From NCBI GenBank assembly GCA_963932145.1, contig OZ010577.1:17241589-17305588 (forward strand): DNA of 64,000 nt, given 5' to 3'. The stretch comes from Acanthosepion lycidas (Eukaryota > Mollusca > Cephalopoda > Sepiida > Sepiidae). A program made the translations under genes and the position numbers. Of this stretch, positions 21,543 through 31,239 are shown piece by piece; the stretch's first letter is position 1; the number at the start of each line of letters is the position of its first letter. The notes beneath the pieces were generated by a model that made no database searches, was not told the DNA's origin, and saw nothing but the letters and a program-made list of their open reading frames with translations.

Positions 21543-21646
21543 TTGTTGGAAGTTTTACCTGATGATCCTGAATCCTTAAAAAAGGATTTAGGTGAAATAA
21601 ATTATCGTAATGGTACCTTAAAGTGGTTTGTTTTTCATTACATATT
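21543..21646 (+). repeat. PLE-1 right terminal repeat
   Basis: 104 bp, the inverted partner of 18036-18139. It starts TTGTTGGAAGTTTTACC and ends CATTACATATT. Confidence 0.95.
21550..21620 (+). ncRNA. Hammerhead ribozyme (type I), right PLE-1 repeat
   Basis: Hammerheads are self-cleaving RNAs known from Penelope-like terminal repeats. Core CTGATGA at 21559-21565. Stem II: after a U-U mismatch, CCTG pairs with TAGG including a G-U pair, then AATCCTT pairs with AAGGATT around AAAA. G12-A14 at 21594-21596. Stem III is ATA/TAT (21597-21599 with 21603-21605) with a 3-nt loop. C17 is 21606, so cleavage would fall between 21606 and 21607. Stem I starts GTAA/TTAC (21607-21610 with 21555-21558) and may continue as AAG/CTT after an internal loop. 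A very short stem III is typical of retroelement hammerheads. The U-U at 10.1/11.1 is unusual; activity is unproven. Confidence 0.75.
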
Positions 21647-22682
21647 AGCTCTGTCCTCACATTGAGCTCTCAGGATTTCATCCTCTTTGGATTTACCAAT
21701 TCGGTTTACCAAGTTCCTTATAACTTAACTATATATATATATATTTATATATACGTATATACATATATATGTACACACACATGTATATATAAATAGTGAG
21801 TTTTTTATATATATATCTCACACGGGTAAAAATATGTAAGAAAAAGTTTTAACCATAACTTAGAATAGCTTTAACGGTTTCGCAATTCTATGATTTTCAA
21901 AAGTAAAATTGAAGTGGTGAGACGTGTGGCTATAAATTAGATATTTTTTATATAATTGCAAATTAGATATTAATGCTAATTTTTGATTGTTCCAATTTTC
22001 AAATGGGATCCGAAATTCATTTTTTTTTTCAGCTCTCCAAGTTCTTTTGACTCTCAAGAGCCGTGTTCTGTCTGATTTGTAACAACATTTCGTTGCCTAC
22101 ATCTTGCTTTTTTTTATAGTGAGCTGAAAATTTACAGTCTACGGTGGAGTCATGTGTAACGGCAAAAGGTAGAAAGCCTGAATGAAAAATAATGCCGCAA
22201 TATTTTTTGTTTTCAGTTTTTTTAGGCATATTAAAATTTAATATACACTTCAAGATATCGTCTCATGTAGTGAGTGATCTTTTATTTGATGTGCATTTCT
22301 TTTTTTTTTTGTCTAATAACAACTTCTGGGATTTTGAATCTTTCCTCGTTTTGGTTGTGATATTGTATTTTTGCATTTTATCCACTAATACAGGTCAGTT
22401 CTTTTAAAGCACGCACCAATCGCACGACACTTTTTAAAGTCTGATTTTTCTGTATCATCTTTTATTTTAATAAATTCATTAAATTGTGTTTTAATACCTT
22501 CAATTTATCCATATTTTCCCCAGGTATTTACTATTGTTTAGGCTTTGGTATTTCACACTCACGATTGTTTAGTGGTTTGGATTAACACTTTGCAGACATT
22601 TTGAGTGTGAAATATGCAGCTTACAAACCTTTATCCTAACTTAAAAATTTCATATATTTACTCAACGGGATTTTTTTTAAGC
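21647..22682. other. Unassigned, no gene seen
   Basis: TA-rich near 21730-21820. Short open frames at 21860-22407 are unrecognised. Confidence 0.4.
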
Positions 22683-23803
22683 GTTTCACCCCAAGCAAGG
22701 CGGAAAGCCACTAAAACGCAAGAGGTTACAGAAAAGTTGGAGCAAGATCAGATAGGAGTGATAGAAGAAAGGATGAGGAGAAGGATAGTGGATAGATCAA
22801 GGCAACTGGAGATGTCGATTGACATTACATTTGAATAGCTGGAGTGAAAAATGGAATAGGGAAGGGAGTTCCACAGCGAGAGGTGCGAGACATGAAGCTA
22901 TTGGAGTAGAAGAGACGGCTACATTTAGGAGTTTCGACAGTGTAAGGGTGAGAGCGGGATGCCAGCCTCGTAGGGCGCTTGAACTCATGAAGTCTGGGAA
23001 CCAGGGAATGCAGCTCCTCGGTGCAATTGCCATGAAAGTATTTGTAAAACAGAGAGAGGCGACGGTGCGTCTGTGAGAAAGTAACTGTAGATGAGATGCC
23101 AGAGCAGGGCCAATTATATTGCATATCCGCCTCTGGTGCTTATCAAGACCCCTCGAGGCAAACAGAAGGGGCTCCAGACTATATATGGCAGCAATACTCC
23201 ATGGAAGGAGGAATTGTTGATTTGTAGATCTGGAGGATCGATTCCGGGGAGAAAAATTTCCTGGTGCGGCACAGGGAGCCAACTTTCCTTGCGGTGGACG
23301 AAGCAATTGGCTCAATGTATTTGTTCCATCTCAGGTCAGCAGTCAACGTGAGACCGAGCAGCCGCAGAGAGGTGTTCTCGAGAAGATGGGCATCAGACAT
23401 TCTAATGGAGGGCAGGGAGGGATCTCTGTGGTGATTAATAGAGAGCAGTTTTGTTTTTGAAGCAGTAAAGTTGACCAGCCAATTCTTGCCCCAGTTCACA
23501 ACCGATTGGAGGTCCTTTTTGAGATGCACGGTCAGGTTAGTTTTGTCAGTGACACTAGATTTGTTTTTGAGGCAGGAATAAATTGTGGTGTCATTCGCGT
23601 AGATGCCAAATTGGGAATTTATGGCGTCAGGAAGGTCATTTATGTAGATAAGGAATAGAGTGGGGCCTAGGATGGAGCCTTGAGGAACACCAGCGTTCGT
23701 GGGATAGGAACTGGATGAGAATCCATTGAGAACGACCTTCTGTTCACGGTTTGACAGGAATGATTGTATTCCTTTAATATTGATAATGTGCTTTCCCAAA
23801 TAA
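22683..23803 (-). mobile_element. LINE-X, longest copy in the window, 5'-truncated
   Basis: A non-LTR retrotransposon copy of about 1.1 kb. It begins within the reverse transcriptase (23803) and ends at the 3' tail (on the minus strand CTTTTCTGTAACCTCTTGCG, AGTGGCTTTCCGCCTTGC and GGGGTGAAACGCTTAAA, to 22683). Eight other pieces of the same family lie at 14.9, 28.1, 28.9, 37.5, 43.4, 44.9, 52.8 and 61.8 kb. The coding region is described separately. Confidence 0.85.
22797..23799 (-). pseudogene. LINE-X reverse transcriptase C-terminal half
   Basis: A jockey/CR1-like reverse transcriptase fragment. The 206-codon frame 23799-23179 has IQSFLSNREQKVVLNGFSS, AGVPQGSILGPTLFLIYIND (residues 36-55) and FGIYANDTTIY, where the catalytic YADD is YAND (67-70): the first Asp is replaced, so catalysis should fail. 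Then NFTASKTKLLSI, LRLLGLTLTADLRW, and SMEYCCHI with a stop where the 43 kb copy continues WSG. Beyond the stop, in other frames, come RRICNIIGPALASHLQ, VPRLHEFKRPTRLASRS and FKCNVNRHLQLP. No endonuclease domain remains. Confidence 0.85.
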
Positions 23804-25011
23804 TTTATATAATCTTCAGAGAAGAGCCATTTTAAATCCTGCTTTAAGGATTATTAATGGAGGCCGCCATTGCAGCCAAATAAAACCTTTCAACACTTTC
23901 AAAAATTTCAATAAGTCCATAAATCCTCTTACATTAAATTTTGTATAATTACAGACAAAAATTACAGTTTTGCACAATGTTTCTCTAGATAGCATAACAA
24001 CCACGACATATACCTAGATATTAACCCATCATCATTTTGTTCAACAAAAGCTAAACGTTGTTGAAAGCATACGAAACGGCAATCCTGACATCGCGGCTCC
24101 CTTTTGATCTAAAACGCGAACCATATAAATCGCGGACCCCAACTAACACGGTTTATCGGCGCCGACCTGTATTTGCCTCATGTTGATATTAGAATTTTGA
24201 TTGACCGAACCTATTCTAATTTCTACAATGCTCAGGTAGAAAACACTTCAATAATTTCGCTTGAAAGGGTTAACACAACTCAGACGAGCTCTTCAGTTTA
24301 GAGATTGAAATAACTAATAGCCATAAAGCGATGGTTGACAGATTTGTTTCGCATTCGCGTGTAGGGCGTGCCCCATGAAAAATATGTAAGCGTGGTGACT
24401 GTCAGCAAACAGATCTTACAGATCGTCAACAGTTCGATTTCCGGTAAGTGCCATATGTCAGCCCTGGTGTTAGTAAATACTAGCAGCCATACCCATCTGG
24501 TCTATTAGAAAAAGCGTTCAATTAGAATGGAGCAGAAACAGTATCATGTTTAGATGTAACAGAGTCTATCTTCTTCAATTACTTTAAAGTACTTTCATTA
24601 AGAATCAAAGGTTTGGTGTCCATCAAACCCAGTGAGCTAACCGTGTACCTAGACACCAATCCAGATATTTCTAGATGGCTGAGTATACAAAAAAATAAAA
24701 AATAAAAATAATAATACATTAAAACAATCAGTTTCAAACTCATAGTGTAGATATTTCTGTATGACAGCGGTATTTACTTGGATTCGCTTAGACTAGCACA
24801 GACGTATTGTTAGAATGATCATGCTGCGTCAAAATTTCTAGTTAAGAGATTATGTCTACCTAGAAAATCACCATTCAGAATCGAAGATTTTGATCGAGAG
24901 TGACCGTTAATACCCTTTTATGTCAGCCACAATGATCTTGGAGCACCAGCCAGTGCCGAATCAAAAACGTACAAAACTAACGAATAGACAACATGATTCG
25001 TTTTATAATCT
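23804..25011. other. Unassigned, no gene seen
   Basis: No recognised coding relic or repeat. The short open frame at 23816-24004 (minus) is not LINE-like. Confidence 0.4.
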
Positions 25012-25515
25012 GTTGTGGACTTATTTCGCAGTGGAGGATTGTATTTGTACTTTGCCAAGTTTTTTTTTTTTTTTTTTAAGTGTGAATCCGAGATTTTGTC
25101 GCTGAAATTATTGTGGCGAGCGAATTTTTTTTCTTCCTCCGTATGAGTTCGAATTTCGTCGCCAAAAATTGTTATGGCAGGCGATTTTTTTTCTCCACCG
25201 TACGAGTACGAGTTTCGTCGCCAAACATTATTGTGACGAGCGAATTTTTTTCCCTCCGTATGAGTACGAATTTCGTCGACAAAAATTGTTATGGCGAGCG
25301 AATTTTTCTTTCTTCCACCGTATGAATTCGAATCTTCGTAGCCAAATATTGTGGCGAGCGAATGTTTTTTTCTTCCACCGTATGAGTGCGAATTTCGTCG
25401 CCAAACGTTATTGTGGCGAGCGAATTTTTTTCCCCTCCGTATGAGTACGAATTCTTCGTCGCCAAATATTGTTGTAGAGTTATTTTGCAGTGGAGGATTG
25501 TATTTGTACTGAGTC
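25012..25515. repeat. Approx. 60-bp minisatellite between direct repeats
   Basis: Six to seven diverged units with the blocks GTATGAGTACGAATTTCGTC, GCCAAA(N)ATTNTTGTGGCGAG and CGAATTTTTTTC. GCAGTGGAGGATTGTATTTG occurs both before (25030) and after (25490) the array. Open frames on both strands across it are by-products of unit length. Confidence 0.85.
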
Positions 25516-26261
25516 AGTCCTAAAATAGGTTCGACGTACAAAACGTTAGGAACTTGGTATTACGCAGAGTAATCTGGTCGTGGTCGCTGACACTTTCGTA
25601 TTCGACTAACTGTCGTCCGACATCGACTCACTCACTGACCGACTCCCTCGTTACTCTTACTACTCCTACTTATTATAGGTGGCAGAGTCTATTAACTATA
25701 GAATAAGTGTGTTACACTATAACATAATCTTTGACAGGTAACATGTTATTAATATATATATAAAACGGAGGTTGTCTGTCTGTGTGATACTTTTTCACTC
25801 TAGCTCCATTCAAACGATTATGACCAAACTTGGCACATACAATTTACAATGTAAAAGATAGGTCCTTAGCGTAAAAAACGATAATTTAAAAAAAAATCAA
25901 TAATCGATAAAGCCGATCAAAATTCGATATATTCAACTTTTTCCTCTCGGTATGTAGGTTACTTACATCATGACGAGTTCAACGATACTTCATTTTTATT
26001 TCTACGCCACTACGCGAAAAACGAAAAATCGATTTCAACACAAATTCTAAACTAAAAACTCTCTCAGTTTTCAGGCAATCTAATACAAACTTGTTGACTG
26101 TCTAACAGTCATTTGACTTGATAATTGAGTCCCCCACCTATAGAGTGAAAACCCGCGTAAATAACGAAATAGATGTAGCAAGAAGCTCTTGAACTTTGCT
26201 TTTAAATCCTTTTAATAAAATCTGCTATTGAGTATATCCATAGCTGATAAGGTTTCTCTCT
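25516..26261. other. Unassigned, possible mobile-element end
   Basis: The run from 25750 (AAAACGGAGGTTGTCTGTCTG, then ACCAAACTTGGCACATACA) resembles a sequence style common at dispersed elements in invertebrate genomes. I could not assign a class. Confidence 0.3.
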
Positions 26262-26480
26262 ACCCAGACTTTGAAATTCGGAGTTTTCCTTCTACTAGAC
26301 TGGTTGCCAACCAAGGCTTAAGAGCCCAGGTTGGTCTACAATTAACCTATAACTGGGGAAGAAAAAATCAGTTCACGCCTTTCTCAATGTTATATGCTCG
26401 AAAGTGAATGTAGCGAACGACTAGAACCCTGGCCCTCTGATGTCGGTAATGGCTATGCTGGGGTTACAGACGTCCGGAGA
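26262..26480 (-). repeat. tRNA-type SINE, degenerate
   Basis: Minus-strand blocks match the 33.4 kb family: an AGAGGGCCAGGGTTCTAGTC head-like segment, GAACTGATTTTTTCTTCCCC, AACCTGGGCTCTTAAGCC and TTGGTTGGCAACCAGTCTAG. Confidence 0.5.
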
Positions 26481-27449
26481 AGCTTACATCCGCCTCGGTG
26501 CTAATCCGGATTCTCGTTTCTGCGTGTCTCTGGGATACGTAACATTGTTGGTATGAAACATTTCGGTGTTGTGCAAGCCGGACATTCAAAGTCCAAGAGA
26601 TTCTTGCTGCATCTATTTTTTTAAGATTGACATCCAATTACAACTTCTGTTAAGTTTTTTTATACAACGTGGTTCTTGTGGGACCTTCTTTGAGAATTAC
26701 TGTCAAGCATAGAGCTCAGATAAGTAAATAAGCATATGGATCGGATAAACCCTGTTAGGAGTCACTAAATCTCTAAACAAAATGGATTATATTTCAATAT
26801 CGACGTGGTAGGAAGGCTTGCGTTCTTCAACGGCCCCCACAGCAATGTCAGCGAGGTCTTCGTTCCGTAGCAGGTCCACCCAAGCTCTACAAGTTTGTTG
26901 GGTAGGAGCCAGACGAAAGACACAATTTGGTTGGGCAGTCGGCTAATAACCTATTCACTTAAAAAAAAACTAGCTTGTTACAGAAAGCTCAACAATATCT
27001 TCAAACAACGACATGGCTGAAAAAGAGTCCTCCAAAGTTGAGCATATGACCCGTGTTGATGAAAATCCTCCGGTTAGGCAGCTGGCACAACATGGACCGA
27101 ACTGATGATGATCGCCCGGAACCATATCAGTTGGAGAGGTGTTGTTAGAGCCCTATGTTATCCAAGAAATTAAGAGGTATAATAAAATGATCGACCGTGA
27201 AACAACCAATCAAATCCTTGTAATCACTTATCACTATTTCTTCTATTGACAGTAAGTTTTATTGATCTTCTCAATAGCAATTATTTTGTTGAAACCACAG
27301 ACGCAGACAAATTTATTCGTAGCCTCCATTCTTTAGTCAATTATGTATTTTCTCAGTATTTCAATTATTTTATATCAACTTTCAGTTAAATTCTGAAATT
27401 TCTGAATATATTTATCAAGTACGTTTCTGGTTTTAGTCATACTGTCTTT
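26481..27449. other. Unassigned, no gene seen
   Basis: A minus-strand stretch near 26900-26780 can be read as WVDLLRNEDLADIAVGAVEE, possibly a LINE-type relic, but I cannot assign it. Confidence 0.35.
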
Positions 27450-28065
27450 CTTTTATGTACCGTTTCCCTTCAGAGCGTGGTTGATCATGGCTCTCCACAA
27501 CATTCTATCGCGTGTAGCTCTTTGCCAAGCCTTCCACCAACATTTCCGTTATTCATTCACACAATCTTGTCAGGAAGCTTCTGACGCCCGCTGTCCATAT
27601 TTTGCCTTCGATATTGTTGTGGTAGGATGCATCTAATTTGCATAGTGGAGTACCGACCATATAAATATGGTTGGTACCAGGAAGGGATTCAACCAGAGAC
27701 TCTGCCCGACTGCGACTCAGTCAACACACATTCCAGGAACGGTCTTCCCAGGAATATACAAAAGACTATATGTAAATATTGTGTACACTTTCTTGTTTCA
27801 ATACATTTTGTTCTAAGTACATTTTGTGTTGCATTATTATTCCATGCATTAGTCAAGTTTCAACAGATATGCAATGTGCGTGTCAAATTGTCTAAACCCT
27901 TCTTCCTTACTATGTGTCCAAGACACTTCACATGTTTTTTCTTCTGATTCTCAGTATAAGCGCCCTTTTTGTTTCCATTTCCCTGAAGACTTCTTTGTTG
28001 CTTACGCGATCCGTCCATGGTATTCTCAGTATCCTTCCGTAGAACCACATCTCTGTTGCCTCCAT
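27450..28065 (-). mobile_element. RTE-like LINE C-terminal relic
   Basis: Minus strand: ATEMWFYGRILRIPWTDRVS, NKEVFREMETKRALI, KCLGHIVRKKGLDNLTRTLH, then a segment of unrelated appearance (about 27850-27640), and finally the conserved RATRDRMLWRAM-like end near 27520-27480. It belongs to the same family as 10.2, 42.6, 56.8 and 60.6 kb. Frames are broken. Its 5' side meets the LINE-X tail at 28081. Confidence 0.7.
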
Positions 28066-28080
28066 ATCATAGTATTTTTG

Positions 28081-28360
28081 AAAGCATTTCACCCCAAGCA
28101 AGGCGGGAGTGCCACTAGTACGCAAGGGGGTTGCAGAGAGTGGGAGCAAGAGTGAAGAGGCGTGATAGAGGAAGGATGAAAAAAAGGACAGGGAATAGAT
28201 CAAAGAATCTGGAGATGTCGATTGACGTTGCATTTGAATATTTGGAGATTATAGCTATCAGGGAAACAAGTCAGAAGAAGGGAGTTCCACAGACGGGAAG
28301 TGCGAGACATGAAGCTATTGGAGTAGAAAAGACGACTATATTTCGATAGTGAAAGGGTGG
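28081..28360 (-). mobile_element. LINE-X 3' end fragment
   Basis: On the plus strand the reversed tail begins GCATTTCACCCCAAGCAAGG, then GTACGCAAGGGGGTTGCAGA, and continues with the reversed C-terminus, colinear with 22683-22920. Confidence 0.7.
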
Positions 28361-28859
28361 GACTGTATTAATTAAAATAAGTTTTATTTGTTTAGGGATG
28401 TGAAAGTGTCCCGTAGTAATAATGGAGTTATTTTTTTTAAGATTCTGAGACAAGTCTTTGAAACTGGTTTAATTGTACAATTAATTATTGGTTTAATGAT
28501 AACTGATTTAATTATACAATTTTAAAGAATAATGCAGATTTAAGTAGTTGTGCAGATAACTTGTAATTTTCCATCAATATAGCTTCCTTGTTTTGCCCTT
28601 ATAGCCACATACAATGAACAAAAAGCATTCTTGAAGACTCGCCATTTAATTTGATTTTACAAAACAAAAACCAACAAAAAAGACTTAATATATAAGATGA
28701 AAATTAAGAACTAAATTATAAACGGTATTCATAATATTTTAATAAGGGTCTTTTCAGACCTTACGTTGCTAATCATCATGGCTGTTGCTAACGTTTAGGA
28801 AAGTGACTCAATGCGCCTTCTCGGGTTAATGTTTTTCGGGAGGATTATATTGAATCAGT
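28361..28859. other. Unassigned AT-rich spacer
   Basis: No feature recognised. Confidence 0.4.
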
Positions 28860-29285
28860 TGCTACGCCAGACAATTTTTCTCGTCCAAATCTATCTTGCA
28901 TATTTATAAGTCTATCATTCACCCTGAACTGGCATCAAGGCTTCAGTCAATTTCTCACCTCCGTAATGTAGCTTCCCTGCGTTTTTTCTATAAATATTTT
29001 CATGATAATTATTATAATGAACTTTCCTCTATAGAACATAGATATTATGAATTTAAGCGCCGTACTAGATTGGAATTGAAACAGCTATGTGTAACCGTAA
29101 GTTCTAGGTTAACAATATCTTCTATCACAGTCTCTTTCGGCGTCTTGCTTCTGACTTCTTAATTCGTGTTCTTTTATTGTTCTCTCTCCTTATATGTGTT
29201 TTTCTTATGTTCTCTAACACTCATTAACCCCCTTACGTCTTAGGGTCTTTATTGCCTTATGCTGGGAGAAATGATTAAAAGAAAT
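28860..29285 (+). mobile_element. LINE-X C-terminal relic and tail
   Basis: The plus frame 28896-29162 carries YKSIIHPELASRLQSISHLR, VASLRFFYKYFHDNYYNELS and YYEFKRRTRLELKQLCVTVS, colinear with the 43 kb copy. The tail AACCCCCTTACGTCTTAGGG and GGAGAAATGATTAAAAG closes it at about 29285. Confidence 0.75.
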
Positions 29286-30241
29286 CTATGAAAATGCTCC
29301 ACGGTATAAACAGAGAGATAAGAAAGAAATCAATTAAGAATTATCACAATTTTTTTTCCATTCAGAATCGCAGTTGCTACAATGAATAAAATAATTTATT
29401 TTTCATTTTTTTCTCAATCTTATTAATGATGACTAAAATTCTTGACAATTTCAACTTTTGTTCCATTTGAATTTCTGTCTTGGAAAATTAATTTCTCGAC
29501 AACCAGACGCAAAAATGAATGGTAACTGTTCACAAAGAAATGGTCACTGACAGCAGTCTGAAAAATATTTAAATATATCGTATGTGACTTAAATTGTCGA
29601 CGTTAGCAATTTTTTTAAAGACTACAATAATATGATTGACTACCGAAGAAAGTCACGTTATTCAATACAGAAGGAAAAATATCTATTGTAAAAATTCTTT
29701 AACAAATATCATGGCTTTAACAAATATATTGGCTTATACGAAATTTGAAAACATTTTTTCAATTCTTTTGATTAATAAAGCCAAAAAGAAAAAGATATCC
29801 TGTCTCCTTTCCGCCGAGTATTTCCATTTTGAAATTTACTCATATGTGTTTTTCTCTTTCACTTTTTATTAATAATTTTTTTTATCCGATTTTGCCGTCA
29901 GCTTTCGGCGCTATTTTTCTCTTGGGTCCGATTCATGTCACAATTTCATTTTGGCGGTAAATTAAATTTTGCTGAATCCAGTGCCAAGAGATAATGTTTG
30001 AATTTCTTCATGGGTTAGCACGTCAAAGGGACCAACTCATGAAATCGATCAATTGTCTAATTGATTACTGCTAGTGCGACACTAATTTTATAGCCATTCA
30101 ATTAGAGCAAAACATATACCTTCAGATTTTACTTTTAATATTTCGTAGGCTCAGTTCGATGACGATTATAAATGTTATGAGACCTTAATCAAAATAACTT
30201 TAATCCAGCGACGTATATATGCAACACTGGTAGGCAATCTG

Positions 30242-30242
<1 letters not shown>
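29286..30242. other. Unassigned, no gene seen
   Basis: AT-rich. An open frame at 29636-29872 is unrecognised. Confidence 0.4.

Positions 30243-30297
<55 letters not shown>
30243..30297. repeat. (TA)n microsatellite
   Basis: Left outer edge of the inverted PLE-T pair, followed by a short (CA)n(TA)n run to 30332. Confidence 0.97.
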
Positions 30298-30299
<2 letters not shown>

Positions 30300-30339
30300 C
30301 TATCACACACACACATATATATATATATATATGAAATGC

Positions 30340-30498
30340 GTATATTTCGACAGCATAAGACAGGTTTCATTAATTAAGGCATGTTCTGTCTACTTATTTT
30401 CGATACGATGTTTTCATATTCATGGATAAGCTTTTTGTGCGGTTATTAAGTGACGAAAGGAAAACACCGTGTTGGCTCATGTTGTATTTATTTATATA
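30340..30498 (-). mobile_element. PLE-T fragment, left half of an inverted pair
   Basis: The minus strand gives GAGCCAACACGGTGTTTTCC, then a frame reading LIHEYENIVSKISRQNM and a run into (CA)n(TA)n. It is the inverted counterpart of 30762-30906. The HEYERILxKINR motif is shared with 50.2 and 58.5 kb and resembles the start of a Penelope-type open frame. Confidence 0.55.
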
Positions 30499-30699
30499 TG
30501 TATCTGGTTACGATATAAAAGTTTGATATATTTGGGGCTAGTTGGAGGGGTATTATGTTTTGTATATGGTATATAGGGTATTATGTTTTCTATATGCTTT
30601 GTATAGAGGTTTCTGATGCGAAAATATCCTAAAAATATTATTGGTAATTTTCGGATGAACACAACAACTTTTTCCTTTACAGCCATGAACACTAAATAC

Positions 30700-30930
30700 T
30701 TACTTTAGAATTAACAATATCCTGAAGATGATATTATGCTATGTCGAAAGTACTCGGAAATAAATACAATGTGAGCCAACATGGTGTTTTCCTCTCGTTA
30801 TTTAATAACCGCCCCCCCCCAAAAAAAAAAACTTATTCACGAATATGAAAGGATCCTATCGAGAATAAATAGAACATGTATAAATTATTTTACGAAACCT
30901 GTCTTAATAATTAATATATATATATATATA
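30700..30930 (+). mobile_element. PLE-T fragment, right half of the inverted pair
   Basis: Order: hammerhead-like motif, ACAATGTGAGCCAACATGG, a G/A homopolymer-rich patch, then the frame HEYERILSRINRTCINYF (about 30838-30890), ending in (TA)n at 30907-30935. The pair 30355-30498 / 30762-30906 forms an imperfect inverted repeat of about 145 bp with microsatellites on both outer ends. Confidence 0.55.
30715..30760 (+). ncRNA. Hammerhead-like motif in PLE-T
   Basis: CTGAAGA at 30722-30728, one extra U, then GATAT/ATGTC as stem II, GAAA at 30746-30749, a 2-bp AG/CU stem III and C17 near 30755. Stem I is weak. A degenerate self-cleaving motif is plausible; activity is doubtful. Confidence 0.45.
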
Positions 30931-31019
30931 TATATAAAGACATTTTTATTTTTATACATTCATTTTATAGATACAAATATTTAAGTAAATGCTCTGTTTA
31001 TAATAAACAGTATTAAACA

Positions 31020-31150
31020 ACATTTACCGCCCTGAATGTCCGAGAAATTTTCACAGAAAATATTCGTCCTCCGACGGGATTCGAAACTGTAACCTATACG
31101 GAACCGTCATTTAGCTTGACGTGCCTTAACCGATTTGGCTACAGAGAAGC
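31020..31150 (-). repeat. tRNA-derived SINE head
   Basis: The minus strand has TAGCCAAATCGGTTAAGGC, a good Pol III A box (TRGCNNAGYNGG-like), and GTTTCGAATCCCGTCGG, a good B box. The following body (ACGAATATTTTCTGTGAAAA) does not look like a tRNA acceptor, so this is a SINE head rather than a tRNA gene. Confidence 0.65.
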
Positions 31151-31151
31151 G

Positions 31152-31237
31152 TTCGGTTGAAGTTCAAATACAGTAAATTCGACCTTGCTAACCGAACGCT
31201 CCGAGGTCGAATTTACTGTATTTGAACTTCAACCGAA
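31152..31237. repeat. Perfect 34-bp inverted repeat, 18-nt loop
   Basis: Arms 31152-31185 and 31204-31237 are exact reverse complements (arm starts TTCGGTTGAAGTTCAAATAC). The loop holds AACCGAACGC, which can also pair with GCGTTCGGTT at 31149-31158, so two alternative foldings compete. It adjoins the SINE head. Confidence 0.9.
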
Positions 31238-31239
31238 CT

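Larger units (their letters stand above)
18036..21646 (+). mobile_element. PLE-1, Penelope-like retroelement with inverted termini
   Basis: Penelope-like elements pair a distinct reverse transcriptase with a GIY-YIG endonuclease and carry terminal repeats (pLTRs). Here a 3.6-kb copy is bounded by two 104-bp inverted repeats differing at one base (18036-18139 and 21543-21646). The coding relic begins immediately inside the left repeat, already within the reverse transcriptase. So the left end is an inverted pLTR piece joined to a 5'-truncated body. The coding region ends at 19448 and a 2.1-kb non-coding AT-rich region fills the rest. No target-site duplication was found. Near-identical repeats suggest a fairly recent insertion or repeat homogenisation. 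Confidence 0.85.

Noticed and set aside
18020..21660. Target-site duplication around PLE-1
   Set aside because: The left flank is (TA)n and the right flank is AGCTCTGTCC; no matching direct repeat could be read.
24375..24450. tRNA-like sequence with AGTTCGATTTCC
   Set aside because: The B box is fair but no convincing A box, cloverleaf or second copy was found.
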